Below, piece by piece: positions 50,368 through 57,699 of a DNA stretch of 64,000 nt. The position numbers and the translations under genes are program-made. Each line of letters opens with the position of its first letter. Position 1 is the first letter of the stretch. Location: NCBI RefSeq assembly GCF_003594875.1, contig NZ_QZEY01000023.1, positions 1-64,000 of the forward strand, read 5' to 3'. The notes beneath the pieces are model-generated. The model saw only the letters and a list, made by a program, of their open reading frames with translations, had not been told where the DNA came from and searched no databases. Source of the stretch: Bailinhaonella thermotolerans (GTDB taxonomy: Bacteria > Actinomycetota > Actinomycetes > Streptosporangiales > Streptosporangiaceae).

Positions 50368-50380
50368 CTAACTGGGTGAC
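50360..50380. repeat. 21-bp direct repeat copy 2 (candidate integrase arm site)
   Basis: It is identical to 23112-23132. It overlaps the XRE stop and lies 98 bp before the attR core. Confidence 0.6.
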
Positions 50381-50478
50381 AATCGGCACGCACGAGAGCG
50401 GACACGGACGAACTCCGGCGACCTATTCGCCCAGGTGAAACCATGGGCAGCACCAGGCACGATCCTTGATCACTTTGC

Positions 50479-50543
50479 TTCGGGACGAAGAGGTCGTGGG
50501 TTCAAATCCCGCCACCCCGACCCAGGTCAGAGGCCCTTTCCGA
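50479..50543 (+). other. attR core (65 bp) with 3' tRNA-Pro fragment and terminator arm
   Basis: Identical to attL. 50479-50520 is the 3' 42 nt of tRNA-Pro, not a functional gene. The downstream hairpin (50529-50562) is a perfect 15-bp stem with a GGAG loop, probably the original chromosomal tRNA terminator. Confidence 0.92.
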
Positions 50544-50673
50544 GGAGTCGGAAAGGGCCTCTTTCATTGGCCGGGCGACCAGCCGGGTGGGCATGCCGTA
50601 CGGCGGGCGCGGAGGGCGGGTCACACGTCCGAGGGGTGGAACTGGAGCGTGGGTCCTTCCGGGCCGCTCGGGT

Positions 50674-51288
50674 TCACAATGACCGCCCCGCTCCCTTCCG
50701 TCGCGTGGCCTGCGCCACGACTTCGTCCAGCATGAGGGAGACGTTCCTGGTCGGGACGGCGCTGGGCGTGAAGTGGCCGTGGTCCTGGAAGTCGTCGGCG
50801 AGGGTCAGGGCGACCGTCGTGGCCACGGCGACGACGTCCAGGTCGCCGAGGATCTGCCGCAGGTGCTCGACGGCCCTGGTGGCGCCCTGGATGCCGTAGC
50901 CGACGAATCCCGCGGCCTTGCCGTTCCACTCGGCGTACAGGAAGTCGATGGCGTTCTTCAGCACACCGGGAACCGAGGCGTTGTACTCCGGGGTCACGAA
51001 GACGTAGGCGTCATAGGCGCCGATCTTCTGCGCCCAGGCGTGGGTGTGGGGGTTGCCGTAGTGGCCGGCGCGCGGCGGGACCGGCTCGTCCAGATGGGGC
51101 AGCGGGTAGTCGGCGAGGTCCACCACCTCGAAGGTCGCGTCGTCGCGGCGGGCGGCGAGTCCGTGCACCCAGGCGGCGACGGCCTCGGCCTTGCGGCCCG
51201 GGCGGGTGCTGCCGACGATGATCGCCACCTTCGGTCCGCCGGTGAGTTCGGCCTGGTCGGCGGCGGGCGGTTGGATCGTGGATCGCAT
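50674..51288 (-). CDS. NADPH-dependent FMN reductase
   Basis: 204 residues, flavodoxin-like fold: VAIIVGSTRPGRKAEAVAAW (FMN phosphate loop), VFVTPEYNASVPGVLKNAIDFLYAEW (flavin site) and GFVGYGIQGATRAVEHLRQIL. The family reduces FMN, quinones, azo compounds or metals with NAD(P)H. The ATG at 51288 follows GAAAGGCAG. It is in line with the next gene upstream and near a divergent TetR gene, suggesting a TetR-controlled detoxification operon. Confidence 0.92.
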   Translation of the reverse strand: MRSTIQPPAADQAELTGGPKVAIIVGSTRPGRKAEAVAAWVHGLAARRDDATFEVVDLADYPLPHLDEPVPPRAGHYGNPHTHAWAQKIGAYDAYVFVTPEYNASVPGVLKNAIDFLYAEWNGKAAGFVGYGIQGATRAVEHLRQILGDLDVVAVATTVALTLADDFQDHGHFTPSAVPTRNVSLMLDEVVAQATRRKGAGRSL

Positions 51289-51355
51289 GACGTCTGCCTT
51301 TCGGAACGTTCGTGTACATGCCTGACTCGGGCCTCGGACCGTTGATCCGGTGGCG

Positions 51356-51649
51356 TCAGGGGAAGCGGTAGGCGCCCACCTGGCGCAGCACGGTGACGGC
51401 AGGGGGCTCGTCGCACCGCTCGTCCAGGGTGGCCCGGTAGTCCTGGAAGGCCGCCACCTGCCGCAACACCCCGGGACCTCCGGTCATCTCGGCGACGTCC
51501 ACGAAGGTCACGCCGTCGTCGAGCTGGAAGGTCGCATAGCGCAGGCCCTCCGGCCGGATCGCGCGCATGTCCTCGTAGACGGCGCGCAGCGACTCCAGTT
51601 CGCGCTCCACCTGATCTGGTTTGACCTTCCAGCGGATCATCACGTGCAT
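51356..51649 (-). CDS. Small ferredoxin-fold (ABM-like) protein
   Basis: 97 residues. It opens MHVMIRWKVKPDQVERELESLRAVYEDM and has GLRYATFQLDDGVTFVDVAE, the dimeric alpha-beta barrel layout of antibiotic-biosynthesis-monooxygenase-like proteins. Many such proteins are quinol or heme-related oxygenases, others of unknown role. The ATG at 51649 follows GAGGAG; frames upstream cross the TetR operator. Probably co-transcribed with the FMN reductase, 67 bp downstream. Confidence 0.75.
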   Translation of the reverse strand: MHVMIRWKVKPDQVERELESLRAVYEDMRAIRPEGLRYATFQLDDGVTFVDVAEMTGGPGVLRQVAAFQDYRATLDERCDEPPAVTVLRQVGAYRFP

Positions 51650-51727
51650 GACCGGCTCCTCGCGTCGGCTCCCGAAGCGGTCGCCACCGCCCGTCGGCGG
51701 CGTCCCGCTCCAATTTCGGGCAACAGC

Positions 51728-51745
51728 ATGTATTTCAAAATACAT
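51728..51745. promoter_or_regulatory. Palindromic TetR-type operator
   Basis: ATGTATTT-CA-AAATACAT, an 18-bp inverted repeat with perfect 8-bp arms, in the divergent region 28 bp before the TetR start. AT-rich palindromes placed like this are usual TetR targets. Confidence 0.75.
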
Positions 51746-51772
51746 ACTGTCAACTCAATGTAGGATGCGACC

Positions 51773-52387
51773 ATGGCCACCCGGAAGTACGAGCAGCGCC
51801 TCCGCGCGGAGGCGGCGCAGGAGACCCGGCGCCGCATCCTCGACGCGGTCTACGAACGGCTGCGCGAAGCGCCATCGGAACCGGTGAGCATCGATCGAAT
51901 CGCCCGCATCGCCCGGGTCGCGCGTCCCACCGTCTACCTCGTCTTCGGCTCACGCGCCGGGCTCTTCGACGCGGTCTGGGCCGACCTGCTCCAGCGCGGC
52001 GGATTCGACCGCATCCTCCAGGCGTCGGCCCACCCCGACGCCCGCGAGGCGCTGCGCGGTGCGATCCGCGCGATCGTCGAGATGTACGCGGCCCACCGGG
52101 ACGTGCTGCGCGTGCTCAGGTCGATGGCGCTGCTGGACGCCGCCGCCGTGGGCGGCGCGGCGGAGCGCATGGAGCAAGGCCGCGCCGCCGGGATGGCCGA
52201 ACTGGCTCAGCGTCTGGAGGAGCAGGGGGCGCTGCGCCCGGACGTCACCCGCGACCAGGCCGCGGACCTGCTCTGGCTGCTGACCGGCTTCGACAGCTTC
52301 GACCTGCTGCGCACCGGCCGCGATCTGCCCCTCGACCAGATCGCGACGACCCTCACCACCACCGCCGAGCGAACCCTCTGCCGCTGA
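51773..52387 (+). CDS. TetR-family repressor
   Basis: 204 residues. The N-terminal helix-turn-helix is RRRILDAVYERLREAPSEPVSIDRIARIARVARPTVYLVFGSRAGLFDAVW. The C-terminal ligand domain is helical and unremarkable. It starts at ATG 51773, with GTAGGA upstream. It likely represses the divergent ABM-like and FMN reductase genes through the adjacent palindrome. The ligand is unknown. Confidence 0.93.
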   Translation: MATRKYEQRLRAEAAQETRRRILDAVYERLREAPSEPVSIDRIARIARVARPTVYLVFGSRAGLFDAVWADLLQRGGFDRILQASAHPDAREALRGAIRAIVEMYAAHRDVLRVLRSMALLDAAAVGGAAERMEQGRAAGMAELAQRLEEQGALRPDVTRDQAADLLWLLTGFDSFDLLRTGRDLPLDQIATTLTTTAERTLCR

Positions 52388-52524
52388 CGGCACCGTCCAC
52401 CGGGGACCCGCGCGTCCGCGTACGGCTCGCGGCGTCGCCGGGTCGGTGCGTTCTGATCACGAGGACTGGCGGCATCCGGGGAGGACAACGGCCGGGGGGA
52501 GGTGGTCGGGGTGCTTCGGTCGTC

Positions 52525-53085
52525 TCATGCTCCGGGGGTGGGGCGGGCGGAGTGTTCGGCGGGGGTGTGGGGTGTTCTGAGGGGGAGGCGGCGGAGGGCT
52601 ACGCCCACCAGTTGGCCGGGGCGGACGTAGCCGTAGTCGCGGGAGTCCCAGCTCAGGGTGGGGTTGTCGCCCAGGACCACCAGGGCGTCGTCGGGGACCC
52701 GGGGTTCGGGGACGGCGGCCAGGGCGGGGGCTCGGTCTCGGGGGACGGGGTCGCCGGGCACGGCTATGGCCCGCTTGACCAGCAGGGTCCAGTCCGGGGG
52801 CAGGGCTTCCACGTCGTGGGCGGTTTCGGCGGGGGGCAGGGCCTCGGCGGTGGCGCCGTACACCTCGCCCTGGGGGCGGAGCCGGATGCGCAGGACGACG
52901 ATGTCGCCGGGGCGCACGCGGTCGGGGGTGGCCCGCCGTACGAGGAGGCGGTCGCCTTCGCGCAGGGCGGGCTCCATGCTGCGCCCGTGGACGGTGGCGA
53001 CGAGGTAGCGGCGACGGAGCCGGGCCGCGGCGGCCAGGAGGGCGGCCACGCCCAGCGCCGCGCCGGCCAGGAGGGACGGTCTCAC
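52525..53085 (-). CDS. S26 signal-peptidase-like protein
   Basis: 186 residues. One N-terminal membrane anchor (3-20), then HGRSMEPALREGDRLLVRR with the Ser nucleophile, TLLVKRAIAVPGDPVP with the catalytic Lys, and VLGDNPTLSWDSRDYGYV. These are type I signal peptidase motifs, with the active site outside the membrane. GTG 53085 overlaps the preceding stop (GTGA). Being coupled to a membrane thioredoxin-like gene behind a Cys-rich peptide gene, it may be a dedicated peptidase for that peptide rather than the housekeeping LepB. Confidence 0.85.
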   Translation of the reverse strand: MRPSLLAGAALGVAALLAAAARLRRRYLVATVHGRSMEPALREGDRLLVRRATPDRVRPGDIVVLRIRLRPQGEVYGATAEALPPAETAHDVEALPPDWTLLVKRAIAVPGDPVPRDRAPALAAVPEPRVPDDALVVLGDNPTLSWDSRDYGYVRPGQLVGVALRRLPLRTPHTPAEHSARPTPGA

Positions 53086-53651
53086 CGGGACGGGGCCGCC
53101 TCTAGCGGGACGTCGCCCAGGCTCCCCCCGGAGGCGGCGACCGTGTGGTCGCCGGCGAGGAGGTACAGGGACGGCATCCAGGTGTTCTGGAACGCCTTGC
53201 CGACCGCGCCGTCGTAGTCCTCGACGACGACCCGCGCGACGGGGGTGAGCTTGGTGACGTACTCGGACGCCTCGCCGGGCTCCGCGGCGACCACCACGGC
53301 GAGGACGCGCTCACGGCCGCCGGTACGGCCGGGCGGCAGGGCGGCCAGCTCGGACACGAGGGTACGGCAGGCCCCGCACTCGGGGGAGACGAAGGCGACG
53401 AGGTCTCCCAGGGAGTCCCGGGTGAGCGTCTCGCCGTCCGTGGTCGTCGCGGTGAACTCGCCCACGGCGGCCCCCGGCGCCAGCCGTTCCATCGGCGGCG
53501 GTTCGCCCATCGCGAGCGAGTCCAGCCGCGCTTCGTGGGAGCGGAGCGTCTGGTCCTGGGCCTTCAGGCGGCGGATCACCCCGATGGTGAGGACGAGGTC
53601 GAGCAGGCAGATCGCGCCGATGAGCACGACGGCGGCGACGAGGTAGGGCAC
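53082..53651 (-). CDS. Membrane-anchored thioredoxin-like (TlpA/MauD-type) protein
   Basis: 189 residues. An N-terminal membrane helix (5-26) and a charged segment precede a redoxin domain with FVSPECGACRTLVSEL; its CGAC matches the CxxC active site. The cis-Pro region is NTWMPSLYLLAGDHTV. It would act outside the membrane on disulfides. Starts at GTG 53651 and is coupled to the signal-peptidase-like gene. It lies 119 bp downstream of the eight-cysteine peptide gene, which suggests it helps fold or oxidise that peptide. Confidence 0.83.
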   Translation of the reverse strand: MPYLVAAVVLIGAICLLDLVLTIGVIRRLKAQDQTLRSHEARLDSLAMGEPPPMERLAPGAAVGEFTATTTDGETLTRDSLGDLVAFVSPECGACRTLVSELAALPPGRTGGRERVLAVVVAAEPGEASEYVTKLTPVARVVVEDYDGAVGKAFQNTWMPSLYLLAGDHTVAASGGSLGDVPLEAAPSR

Positions 53652-53770
53652 GCGTGACTCCTCGCGGGGAGGCCGGTGGGGGTGGGAACGGAGAGGACGG
53701 GCGGCTGGACCGCCGCCCGTCCTCCGCGGCCCGGCCGGCGGTGCGGAAGCCGGCGGGGCCGCTCACGGCG

Positions 53771-53944
53771 TCAGCAGCTACCGCACACCCAGGGGTTCTG
53801 GCAGCCCTCGTCCTTGCAGCACATGTGGCACCAGAGGGTGCCGCTGCGGCAGACGGTGTAGCGGCTGCATCCGGCGGAGACGGTCACTTCGGGGACGAAC
53901 GTGGACAGCAGTCGGTCGCTGAGGCGTTCGACGAGACGGATCAT
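53771..53944 (-). CDS. Cysteine-rich 57-residue peptide, possible secreted or RiPP-like precursor
   Basis: It starts at ATG 53944 behind GGAGGGAGAG. Residues 1-24 are a leader-like helix (MIRLVERLSDRLLSTFVPEV, then TVSA). Residues 25-57 carry eight cysteines (26, 32, 39, 42, 43, 48, 54, 57) with Trp and Gly. The leader is amphipathic, not a classical signal peptide. Downstream on the same strand are an exported redoxin and a signal-peptidase-like gene, which would suit disulfide formation and leader removal. Other maturases are absent nearby. The gene is clear; its function is inferred. Confidence 0.75.
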   Translation of the reverse strand: MIRLVERLSDRLLSTFVPEVTVSAGCSRYTVCRSGTLWCHMCCKDEGCQNPWVCGSC

Positions 53945-53972
53945 GGTCTCTCCCTCCAGGCCCTGCGGACCT

Positions 53973-53998
53973 TGACGATGATCTTCAACTCATCGTCA
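53973..53998. promoter_or_regulatory. Inverted repeat in leader of Cys-rich peptide gene
   Basis: TGACGATGA and TCATCGTCA, perfect 9-bp arms separated by 8 bp, 29 bp upstream of the peptide start. It could be an operator or an mRNA leader hairpin. Confidence 0.55.
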
Positions 53999-54207
53999 CA
54001 TTCGCCGCCACTCCCCACAATGGAGAACTTTCAGCTCTTAAAACTTAACGCGCCACACGCCACCCGCCCGTTCGGCGATTCGGCCCTCCGAACAGTCATT
54101 TTCCGGCCCCGGAAACACGTCCTGACCCTGGCCGTACGGCGGGGCGCCCGCGGCCCCGGCCCATGCCCGGACGTGGGGCGAGCCGGGGCCGGGATCTCAG
54201 GGCGGGG

Positions 54208-54543
54208 TCAGGTGGAGTACTTCCTGGCCTGGGCGCGGGCCCATTGGGCGGCCTGGACCGCCTGGTCGGCGGGTAGGGCCGAGCCGGGCATGCGGGCCAG
54301 GCGTTCCAGTTGCTCGGCGTAGCGCAGGTGCTCGCGGTGGGCGTGCTCGCGGCACGGGAGGCAGGTGACGCTCTCGGGGCGGGAGGAGGTCATGGCGTAC
54401 GGGACCTGCCGGCCGCAGCCGGTGGTGACCACGGTGGGCGCGTCGGGGGCGCGGCCCAGCGACGACACCATCAGGTTGCGGAAGGCGGCCCCGGACTTGA
54501 GCACCTTCCGCTCGACGTGGATGTGCGGATCCGTCTCACTCAT
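54208..54543 (-). CDS. Hypothetical protein with paired-cysteine segment
   Basis: 111 residues. It begins MSETDPHIHVERKVLKSG. TTGCGRQVPYAM and VTCLPCREHA place three cysteines as in a small zinc-ribbon-like fold, followed by a helical tail (RYAEQLERLARMPG). The ATG at 54543 is the natural start. The gap 53999-54207 holds an AT-richer patch near 54010-54050 that may contain the promoter of the Cys-rich peptide gene. No function is assigned. Confidence 0.65.
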   Translation of the reverse strand: MSETDPHIHVERKVLKSGAAFRNLMVSSLGRAPDAPTVVTTGCGRQVPYAMTSSRPESVTCLPCREHAHREHLRYAEQLERLARMPGSALPADQAVQAAQWARAQARKYST

Positions 54544-54689
54544 GCGCCCACACCTCCGTCCGCCCGGTCCCGAATTCAGATTAGGACGTCGGCCGCGAGG
54601 GTGCGGACCCGAATTCACCGGAGGGGAATCGACGGGAGGGCGAATCCGCGGGGCGGGGAGATCGCGGGGCGCCCGGAATTCGGGTCCAA

Positions 54690-55193
54690 ATGGGAGGCGT
54701 GATCGGACGCCGCAGGCCACCGGTGGTCATCCCCTCGACGCCCTGGTACACCCGGTTCTGGTTGCGCCTCTTCAATCCGCTGATGAGAGCGGAGATCCGG
54801 AAGGGCGCCTACACCCGCTCGATGGAGAACCTGATCCTGCTGCACTTCACCGGGCGCAAGAGCGGACGGCTCTACGAGGTGCCGGTGATGAAGCAGGACC
54901 TCGGCGGGCGCGTCGGCGTCCTCACCGAGGCCGGCTGGCGGGCGAACTTCCGGGGCGGCATGGACATCGAGGTGACCGACCGGGGCGTGCGCAGGCCGAT
55001 GACCGCGCGCCTGGAGACCGACCCCGAGGCGCTGGCCGACCTGGCCCAGGAGATCCTCGCCGAAAGCGGCCGGGCGGGACTGGAACGGCTCGGCATCGTC
55101 TTGACCGTGCCCCGCGATCCGACCCGGGGGGAACTCACCGAGGCAGTCCGCCGCCACGGAACCGGCGTCGTCTTCCTCACCCCCCGCGACTGA
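54690..55193 (+). CDS. F420-dependent nitroreductase-family (DDN-like) protein
   Basis: 167 residues. NPLMRAEIRKGAYTRSMENLILLHFTGRKSGRLYEVPVM is the hallmark of the deazaflavin-dependent nitroreductase family (split beta-barrel). F420 use is known for several members and supports an actinobacterial host. The substrate is unknown. The start is ATG 54690; a GTG four codons later (54702) is possible. It stands alone between divergent hypothetical and convergent MarR genes. Confidence 0.85.
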   Translation: MGGVIGRRRPPVVIPSTPWYTRFWLRLFNPLMRAEIRKGAYTRSMENLILLHFTGRKSGRLYEVPVMKQDLGGRVGVLTEAGWRANFRGGMDIEVTDRGVRRPMTARLETDPEALADLAQEILAESGRAGLERLGIVLTVPRDPTRGELTEAVRRHGTGVVFLTPRD

Positions 55194-55274
55194 CTCCCCG
55201 GACGGCGAATCCCGGCCCACCGCCCCCGCGCCCTCTCACCGGACGCGCTGACGGCGATGCCCTGACCTTCGCGG

Positions 55275-55796
55275 CTAGGGATTTCCGAGGGTTTGTCCTA
55301 GTTTGCGGAGCAGGTCGGCCAGGGTGGCGCGTTCGTCCTCGGTCAGGCCGGCCAGGAGGCGTTCCTCGTTGCGGACGTGGTGGCCCACCACCTCGTCGAT
55401 GAGCTCGCGGCCCCGCTCGGTCAGCCGGATCACCCGCCCCCGCGCGTCGTCCTCGGCCGCGCGGCGATCGACCAGGCCCGCGCGTTCCAGCCGGTCCACG
55501 CGCTTGGTCACCGCGCCCGAGGTGACCATCGTCGATCCGCGCAGGTCGCCCGCGCTCAGCTCGAAGGGCGGGCCGGAGCGCCGGAGCGTGGCGAGCACGT
55601 CGAACTCGCCCCGGCCCAGGCCGTACCGCTCGAAGACCCGGGACAGCCGCTCGTCCAGTTCCCAGTGCAACCGGCTGATGCGGCCGACCACGTGCATGGG
55701 GCTGGGATCGAGGTCGGGCCGCTCCCGGCGCCACTGGCCGACGATGCGATCGACGGCGTCCGCGTGCGAGGGCGGGGCAGCGCTGTCCTGAGGCAT
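55275..55796 (-). CDS. MarR-family regulator
   Basis: 173 residues. The winged helix-turn-helix is LSAGDLRGSTMVTSGAVTKRVDRLERAGLVDRRAAEDDARGRVIRLTERG. It starts at ATG 55796. It is divergent from an MFS exporter, with two CTTCC-N2-GGAAA sites in between, so it most likely represses both genes until an inducer binds. Confidence 0.93.
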   Translation of the reverse strand: MPQDSAAPPSHADAVDRIVGQWRRERPDLDPSPMHVVGRISRLHWELDERLSRVFERYGLGRGEFDVLATLRRSGPPFELSAGDLRGSTMVTSGAVTKRVDRLERAGLVDRRAAEDDARGRVIRLTERGRELIDEVVGHHVRNEERLLAGLTEDERATLADLLRKLGQTLGNP

Positions 55797-55806
55797 GACT
55801 TGACTA

Positions 55807-55845
55807 TACCTTCCACGGAAACTAATTTATCTTCCGAGGAAAATA
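55807..55845. promoter_or_regulatory. Two MarR-type operator sites
   Basis: CCTTCCACGGAAA at about 55809-55821 and TCTTCCGAGGAAA at about 55830-55842, short inverted repeats 21 bp (two helical turns) apart, within the AT-rich divergent promoter. Confidence 0.65.
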
Positions 55846-55974
55846 TCTACGCGCTCTCGCCTGCCCTCCTCCGCCGGACCAGGGTTTCCCGGCCGGCGCC
55901 TGACACTCTCGGCCTCTTCTCGTGCCGGGGCTTTCGCGCGGGCGGCGATCGCATCACTTCACCGGAAAGAAGAC

Positions 55975-57150
55975 ATGACCACCCTCATCGATCCACCGCG
56001 CTCCGCCCTGCGCTCCTGGCTGGGCGTCGCCGTCATCACGGCCAGTCTGTTCACCTTCGTCACCACCGAGTTGATGCCGGTCGGCCTGCTCACCCCCGTG
56101 AGCGCGAGCCTGGGCATATCCGTGGGCGCCGCCGGTCTCATGGTCACGTTGTACGGCGTCTCCGCCGGGCTGGGCGTGCCGTTCATCGTGGCCTGGACCA
56201 GGCGCGTCAACCGGCGGGCGCTGCTGTCCGCGCTGCTGGCCGTACTCGCCCTGGGGAATCTGATCACCGCCGTGTCGCCGAACTATCCGCTGGTCCTGGC
56301 CGCGCGGCTCGCCATGGGCTTTGCGAACGGGGTGTTCTGGGCCATCGGCGTGAGCATGGCCATGCGGCTCGTCCCGGAGCGCCACGCGAGCCGGGCCTCG
56401 GCCATCGCGTTGTCCGGCATCTCGATCGCAACCGTGGCCGGGATACCGCTGGGGACGTTCCTGGAGAGCCTGTCGGACTGGCGTACGACGTTCCTGATCT
56501 GGAGCGGGCTCAGCGCGCTGGTGCTCGTGGCGGTCGCGGCCGTCATCCCGTCGCTGCCGTCGGAGAACGCGGTCCCGGTCCGGGAGGTCTTCGCGCTCCC
56601 GGCCGTGAACGCGCGGCTGCGCCTGGTGATGGTCACCGTCGTCCTGTACGTGCTCGGCCACTTCGCGGCGTACACCTTCGTCCGGCCCTTCCTGGAGCAG
56701 ACGTCCTCGGCCACGCCCGCCTTCGTCGCCGGCCTGCTGATCGTGTACGGCGTGGGCGGCGCGGCCGGGAACTTCCTCGCCGGGTACACCGTGACCAGGA
56801 GCCCGCGGGGGAGCTTCGTCGTCGCCTGCGCGGGGCTCGTGATCTCGCTGCTCCTGCTGCTCACGATCGGCCACTCGCCGGTCGGCGCGATCGTCTCGCT
56901 GGCGCTGTGGGGCGTCTCCTTCGGCGCGATGAACCTGTGCCAGATCACCATGACGCTCGCGGCCGCGCCCGGCACCTTCGAGGCCGCCATGTCCATCAAC
57001 ACGCTCGGGTACAACACCTCGATCGCGCTCGGCGCGCTCGCCGGGGGCCTGTTCGCCGACCATCTCGGCGTCACGGCCGCCGTCTGGTCCGGCGTGGCCC
57101 TGACCGCTGCCTCGCTGCTCGTCGCGCTCGGCGTCCGCCGTACGGCCTGA
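55975..57150 (+). CDS. MFS exporter (DHA1 type)
   Basis: 391 residues with 12 predicted membrane helices. It resembles AraJ/PbuE/Cmx-like DHA1 drug:proton antiporters (FVTTELMPVGLLTPVSASLGIS at the start, ARLAMGFANGVFWA in helix 4-5, SDWRTTFLIW loop). The ATG at 55975 follows GAAAGAAG. Regulated by the divergent MarR gene. The substrate is unknown. Confidence 0.9.
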   Translation: MTTLIDPPRSALRSWLGVAVITASLFTFVTTELMPVGLLTPVSASLGISVGAAGLMVTLYGVSAGLGVPFIVAWTRRVNRRALLSALLAVLALGNLITAVSPNYPLVLAARLAMGFANGVFWAIGVSMAMRLVPERHASRASAIALSGISIATVAGIPLGTFLESLSDWRTTFLIWSGLSALVLVAVAAVIPSLPSENAVPVREVFALPAVNARLRLVMVTVVLYVLGHFAAYTFVRPFLEQTSSATPAFVAGLLIVYGVGGAAGNFLAGYTVTRSPRGSFVVACAGLVISLLLLLTIGHSPVGAIVSLALWGVSFGAMNLCQITMTLAAAPGTFEAAMSINTLGYNTSIALGALAGGLFADHLGVTAAVWSGVALTAASLLVALGVRRTA

Positions 57151-57357
57151 GCCCGCGGGCGTGCCCGGCCGCGTCGGGCGTACGGCGCACCGCCTGGGCC
57201 CCGCGCGGAGGGCGAGGTGGACGGGGGTGGGTACCCTGCGCGGAGACCGGCGGGAAAAAGTTCGCGCGAGGTGTCCAAACGGGTCTCCGGCGTTCGTAGT
57301 GATGGCATACGCAGGGGCCGCGCGCGGACGCGGCGGCCGGAAGACCAGGGAGTGACC

Positions 57358-57696
57358 ATGAAGTACATGCTGCTGATCCAGGCCGCCACCGACCCCGAGG
57401 CCGGGCCGGGGTGCGAGGTGGAGGACTGGATGGCGTACGACAAGACGGTGCGGGACGCGGGGATCTTCGTGACCGGCCACTCCCTCGCCGACCTCACCAC
57501 GGCCACCCGCGTCCAGGTCAACGCCAAGGGCGAGCGGACCATCGTGGACGGGCCGTACGCCGAGGCGCGGGAGGTGCTCGGCGGGTACTACGTGATCGAC
57601 GTGCCGGACCTCGACGCGGCCCTGGACTGGGCGGCGCGGTGCCCGGGGTCGCGCGGGGGCGGCTCGGTCGTGGTGCGGCCGGTCGCGGAGTTCTGA
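57358..57696 (+). CDS. YCII/DGPF-domain protein
   Basis: 112 residues. It starts MKYMLLIQAATDPEAGPGCE and contains ERTIVDGPYAEAREVLGGYYVIDVPDLDAALDWA, the DGPF/YCII signature. These small dimeric proteins are routinely coded beside ECF42-type sigma factors. The ATG at 57358 follows AGGGAG. It ends 3 bp before the sigma gene. Confidence 0.92.
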   Translation: MKYMLLIQAATDPEAGPGCEVEDWMAYDKTVRDAGIFVTGHSLADLTTATRVQVNAKGERTIVDGPYAEAREVLGGYYVIDVPDLDAALDWAARCPGSRGGGSVVVRPVAEF

Positions 57697-57699
57697 CCC

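Larger units (their letters stand above)
23021..50543. mobile_element. Actinomycete integrative conjugative element (AICE) in tRNA-Pro, 27.5 kb
   Basis: Identical 65-bp cores lie at 23021-23085 and 50479-50543. Between them are integrase and excisionase at the left end, a TraB/FtsK-type translocase with DUF2637 and small membrane proteins, a GntR regulator, cargo, and a replication module at the right end. This is the known AICE plan (pSAM2-like: tRNA site, tyrosine integrase, single TraB-type translocase moving double-stranded DNA, own replication). A terminase-small-like gene and an HNH remnant give it a partly phage-like flavour. Whether it still excises is unknown; all core genes look intact. 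Confidence 0.9.

Noticed and set aside
50479-50520. Second tRNA-Pro at the right end of the element
   Set aside because: Only the 3' 42 nt are present, with no D arm or 5' acceptor strand. It is the attR half-copy.
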